A stretch of DNA of 8,572 bases from Candidatus Omnitrophota bacterium (GTDB taxonomy: Bacteria; Omnitrophota; Gorgyraeia; Gygaellales; Profunditerraquicolaceae): the NCBI GenBank assembly GCA_020061545.1, contig JAGUYA010000114.1, forward strand, positions 1-8,572. The letters run 5' to 3'. A program made the position numbers and the translations under genes. Every line of letters begins with the position of its first letter. The stretch's first letter is position 1. Under the pieces are notes generated by a model. It did no database searches. It was not told the DNA's origin and was given only the letters and a program-made list of their open reading frames with translations. Shown one piece after another: positions 6,272 through 8,572 of this stretch.

Positions 6272-7780
6272 TTAACACATAGATTTTATTACTTCTATTA
6301 TCCTCTTAGACGCGTTGCCGTCTACCTCGCCGCATAATTCCTTAACTATCCTTCTTCTTTCTTCTGAATCTAAGGAGGGATTAATTAAGTAATTATTAAC
6401 GCGCTGAACAAATGCGCCCGGATCAAATACCTCTATCGCGGGAAAGACGTATTTCTCAAATATGTCAACTCTCTTCGAATTTATTACAGCAACCATAGGT
6501 ATATTAAATATTGCTGCATCTATCGCTACCCCCGACCTCCCCAGTATTATAACATCCGAGTAAGTCAATATTTCTGCAAAATGCTCTAAGTCATCCCTGG
6601 TCATATCGCCATCGTTTATCTCGCTATTTTCTTCAAGAGATTTACCCGGTAATGTTATAAAGATATTTTCTTTACTCCCGAATTTATTTTTTAGGAAATG
6701 ATATAAATTAATGCTGTTAGTAGGATGTAATCTTATAAACAATTGGCAAGGGTAGACAAACCTGTCTTGCGATACACAATTAACTATATAATTAATAATC
6801 TCGCACCAATATGCCCCAAAGGTTTCCTCGGTCAACGAAAATAAAATAGGGTTTGCCAGGATAAGCAATTTTCTTCTTTTATCAAACCCCATTTTTTCGA
6901 AGAATTCTTCTCGGGGCAATAATTCCCTTTTTTTAAGAAAATTAAAATAAATATCATGAACGGGGCATCCTGTGGCAACCACATCCTCCTCTTTAAAATT
7001 ATGCACATTTACCATTTCTTTTTTTACTATCTCGCTCCATACAAGAAGTTTATTTACCCGCGGAATCCTATAAGCGGAATTGTATGTCATCGGATAGACT
7101 ATTCCATCTAAATGTGTATAGATACCTACAGAAGGAATCCTCTTAATTTGGCTCATTGTAATAATAAGATTCTCTATATAACAAAAAAACATCCTTGAAG
7201 CACAAATCAAATCAGGCCTATATTTAGCGAAAATCGGCGCAATATATTTTTTATGGCTTTTAAAGATGAGCTGATAGTTTATTTTATCCCAAAAATAAAA
7301 AATAAAATTTTTTGTTAATACTTTAATTTTTAAAAAAAACTTAAAGAACATACCTATACTTACTCCTAATATCATTAAAAAAAACCTTCCTGCCAAGAAA
7401 GCGCCTTTACCAAGATAATTAAGAAGTTTATTATTTTTAAACTCTACATTACGTAAATCTAATACAGCTGTCCCTGACTGAGCTATAAAATATTTTATTG
7501 ATTCCGATAGAAATGAGTTAACAGTTAATCCTAAAAAGCTTAATGTTCTTCTTGATAATTCAAGAACACTGTTTTTATTAATTTCTTCGATTGCTTCAAA
7601 GAATATATTCTCACCCGAAAACTCACCAATAAAATCCTTGTTTTTAGAAAATGGGCTGAGTATAACTATTCTAAACCCTTCTTTTTTAAGCAGAGAAAAA
7701 ATCTCTGTTCTTAAAATACCGGTTACCGCCCTCCAATAAGGGATAGAAAGCAGGATTGTTCTCTGATAATTTTTATTCAT
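6272..7780 (-). CDS. GT-B-fold glycosyl- or glycerophosphotransferase-like protein
   Basis: This 502-residue protein shows a two-domain GT-B plan. The N-terminal domain opens with ILLSIPYW (9-16) and ILSPF (40-44). A linker carries a strongly hydrophobic patch (133-151, FFLMILGVSIGMFFKFFLK), probably membrane contact. The C-terminal half has LLVWSE (245-250), VATGCPVHDIYF (268-279), IRLHPTN (349-355), SDVIILGRSGVAIDAAIF (408-425) and DGNASKRI (487-494). The R-L-H-P and S-x-VAIDAA features recur in CDP-glycerol transferases, capsule sialyltransferase-like enzymes and related nucleotide-sugar transferases. In this cluster it is the natural candidate to use the CMP-sugar made by the neighbouring enzyme. 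Specificity is not visible, and a UDP-sugar epimerase-type relative is a weaker alternative. It starts 41 nt after the upstream gene, the longest gap in the first half of the block, and ends 4 nt before neuA. Confidence 0.7.
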   Translation of the reverse strand: MNKNYQRTILLSIPYWRAVTGILRTEIFSLLKKEGFRIVILSPFSKNKDFIGEFSGENIFFEAIEEINKNSVLELSRRTLSFLGLTVNSFLSESIKYFIAQSGTAVLDLRNVEFKNNKLLNYLGKGAFLAGRFFLMILGVSIGMFFKFFLKIKVLTKNFIFYFWDKINYQLIFKSHKKYIAPIFAKYRPDLICASRMFFCYIENLIITMSQIKRIPSVGIYTHLDGIVYPMTYNSAYRIPRVNKLLVWSEIVKKEMVNVHNFKEEDVVATGCPVHDIYFNFLKKRELLPREEFFEKMGFDKRRKLLILANPILFSLTEETFGAYWCEIINYIVNCVSQDRFVYPCQLFIRLHPTNSINLYHFLKNKFGSKENIFITLPGKSLEENSEINDGDMTRDDLEHFAEILTYSDVIILGRSGVAIDAAIFNIPMVAVINSKRVDIFEKYVFPAIEVFDPGAFVQRVNNYLINPSLDSEERRRIVKELCGEVDGNASKRIIEVIKSMC

Positions 7781-7821
7781 TAAATTATACAGATAGAATT
7801 ATCTTAACTGCTTTTTAGTAT

Positions 7822-8313
7822 CTACTTTTGGGGAGGTTCTGATTTAAGGCGAAGGTCGCTTGACACCTCAAGGAAGATTAATTTATTTTTCCAGTCATAT
7901 TTCTTTACTTGTTTTAACATGCCTTTATTCACACTGACATCTACTTCGACCCTGCTAAAGGCCTCTCCTTCTTTTTTGGGCCGTTTTTCTATCAGACGAT
8001 AGACCTTTTCGCCATCGTGATCGGTTGTTATCTGAACCGAAGCAATATTCATTTGGTCTATATGTAACGACCAAAGAAGAGGTCCTCGAGAGAAATCCAT
8101 AACCTCTTTCATTATAGGACGACCTGCATCCTTTCTCATCCAATCAAATTCTAATCCTACTCCTTCAAAATTCTCTACTTTTTGGTCTATATTCTTGAGC
8201 ACTTTAGCTATGTAGTTCTTATTATAATTTTTATAGATGGGTATTATTGTGATTACTCCTATAGTTAAAATTACCAAAATAACAATAACATACAAAAGAA
8301 TATTTTTTTTCAT
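7822..8313 (-). CDS. bitopic membrane protein of unknown function
   Basis: I do not recognise this 163-residue protein. It begins MKKN followed by one strong membrane helix (about residues 5-27). No cysteine suits a lipobox, so the remaining 135 residues probably lie outside the inner membrane, anchored N-in. The exported part alternates short hydrophobic and charged runs (SVQITTDHDGEKVYRLIEKR, later RVEVDVSVNKGMLKQV), which suggests beta strands, and ends in a hydrophilic PPQK tail. Size and topology recall small bitopic envelope proteins such as LptC, but I see no specific motif. The ATG at 8313 has the best Shine-Dalgarno in the window, so this is likely the first gene of the operon. It lies 41 nt ahead of the GT-B gene. 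A role in assembly or export of the glycan is an inference from position only. Confidence 0.75.
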   Translation of the reverse strand: MKKNILLYVIVILVILTIGVITIIPIYKNYNKNYIAKVLKNIDQKVENFEGVGLEFDWMRKDAGRPIMKEVMDFSRGPLLWSLHIDQMNIASVQITTDHDGEKVYRLIEKRPKKEGEAFSRVEVDVSVNKGMLKQVKKYDWKNKLIFLEVSSDLRLKSEPPQK

Positions 8314-8319
8314 CTCCCG

Positions 8320-8326
8320 CCTCCTT
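8320..8326 (-). promoter_or_regulatory. Shine-Dalgarno of the first operon gene
   Basis: On the minus strand AAGGAGG lies 6 nt upstream of the ATG at 8313-8311. It fixes that start and is far stronger than anything ahead of the downstream genes, which fits ribosome loading at the head of a coupled operon. Confidence 0.8.
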
Positions 8327-8334
8327 GTATAATG

Positions 8335-8353
8335 AGATTTTTAAAAAAAATCT
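8335..8353. repeat. AT-rich perfect palindrome in the operon leader
   Basis: AGATTTTT (8335-8342) and AAAAATCT (8346-8353) are perfect 8-bp arms around three A bases. It sits just upstream of the Shine-Dalgarno of the first operon gene. It could be a regulator-binding site, an AT-rich promoter element, or a weak hairpin at the end of the upstream gene's transcript. The sequence does not decide. Confidence 0.3.
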
Positions 8354-8386
8354 AAAAGAAACAGAATAAGCAGTTTTTCAAAGATT

Positions 8387-8406
8387 CCAAAATGGCCCCC
8401 TGACAG
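8387..8406. repeat. inverted partner of the left-edge IS-end-like sequence
   Basis: The minus-strand reading CTGTCAGGGGGCCATTTTGG matches plus-strand 288-307 at 15 of 20 bases, including GTCAGGGG and TTTTGG blocks. The two copies point toward each other and flank the whole glycan block. It is the G+C-rich part of an otherwise AT-rich 129-nt gap (8314-8442). It may be a fossil IS end, a dispersed repeat or chance. Confidence 0.25.
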
Positions 8407-8442
8407 TGAACCGACCTTTATAGCAATCCCTTTAAGATTAAA

Positions 8443-8572
8443 TTATCGTATATTCTTCCTGATAAAGTTAGCTATACCTCTATCGGGCACAAAGGTTAAT
8501 TCAGCCATAGGAATCTCTCTGCTTAATTGACTGCAAAAATCTAAAGTATTCTCTGTAGCTGTTTTATCCCAA
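8443..8572 (-). CDS. C-terminal end of an unidentified protein, 5' partial
   Basis: On the minus strand a frame is open from the right edge to TAA 8445-8443, giving 42 complete codons. It starts WDKTATENTLDFC and ends LTFVPDRGIANFIRKNIR. The amino-acid make-up is normal for a soluble protein and the orientation matches the glycan block. I cannot name the family. It is separated from the next gene by 129 nt holding a G+C-rich repeat, an AT palindrome and a Shine-Dalgarno, so it may belong to a different transcription unit. A chance frame of this length is possible but less likely. Confidence 0.5.
   Translation of the reverse strand, partial: WDKTATENTLDFCSQLSREIPMAELTFVPDRGIANFIRKNIR

Noticed and set aside
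7784..7789. Minus-strand TATAAT just upstream of the GT-B gene
   Set aside because: It would place transcription start at or inside the start codon, and no matching -35 element lies 16-18 nt away; AT-rich chance is likelier.
7955..8143. A 62-codon minus-strand frame inside the bitopic protein gene
   Set aside because: It is in another frame of a better-supported gene with a membrane helix and a strong Shine-Dalgarno.

Overview
The window is an AT-rich bacterial segment, roughly one-third G+C by eye. It is dominated by one compact block of co-directional genes on the minus strand, spanning about 8313 down to 581. Their products point to a surface glycan containing a sialic-acid-like nine-carbon sugar (nonulosonic acid). 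The block holds a CMP-sugar synthetase (NeuA-like), a sugar synthase (NeuB/SpsE-like), a GT-B-type transferase and an ABC exporter. A decayed O-antigen-ligase-type membrane protein at the left edge suggests a Gram-negative-type envelope. Two U32-family proteins with iron-sulfur-type cysteines suggest anaerobic or microaerobic chemistry. No rRNA or other phylogenetic marker is present. An uncultured anaerobic lineage such as a candidate phylum is only a guess.

Layout, left to right. Positions 2-283 (+) are the 3' end of a gene that looks like the C-terminus of an IS transposase, followed by a possible IS end (284-307). Positions 323-564 (+) are a broken, frameshifted fragment of an O-antigen ligase/polymerase. 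It converges on the minus-strand block, and the two stop codons lie in the arms of a perfect 7-bp inverted repeat (562-583). In transcription order (right to left) the minus-strand block is: a bitopic membrane protein of unknown function (8313-7822), a GT-B transferase (7780-6272), a NeuA-like cytidylyltransferase (6267-5536), a UbiU-like U32 protein (5533-4517), a UbiV-like U32 protein (4506-3649), an S24/S26 peptidase-like protein with Cys in place of the catalytic Ser (3671-3231), a SAF-less NeuB-family synthase (3176-2334), and an MsbA/PglK-type ABC exporter (2332-581). The right edge (8571-8443, minus) is the last 42 codons of an unidentified gene.

Most junctions in the block are 1-10 nt or overlapping, and internal genes have poor Shine-Dalgarno sequences. 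The first gene has a perfect AAGGAGG. This fits one operon with translational coupling.

The striking point is the adjacent U32 pair. Both members carry cysteines spaced like the 4Fe-4S ligands of UbiU and UbiV, the heterodimer needed for O2-independent ubiquinone hydroxylation. Here the pair sits between sugar-activation and sugar-synthesis genes, with no ubiquinone gene in view. A working hypothesis is an oxygen-independent hydroxylase (or related Fe-S enzyme) that modifies a nonulosonic acid or its glycolipid carrier. That is inference, not something the sequence proves.
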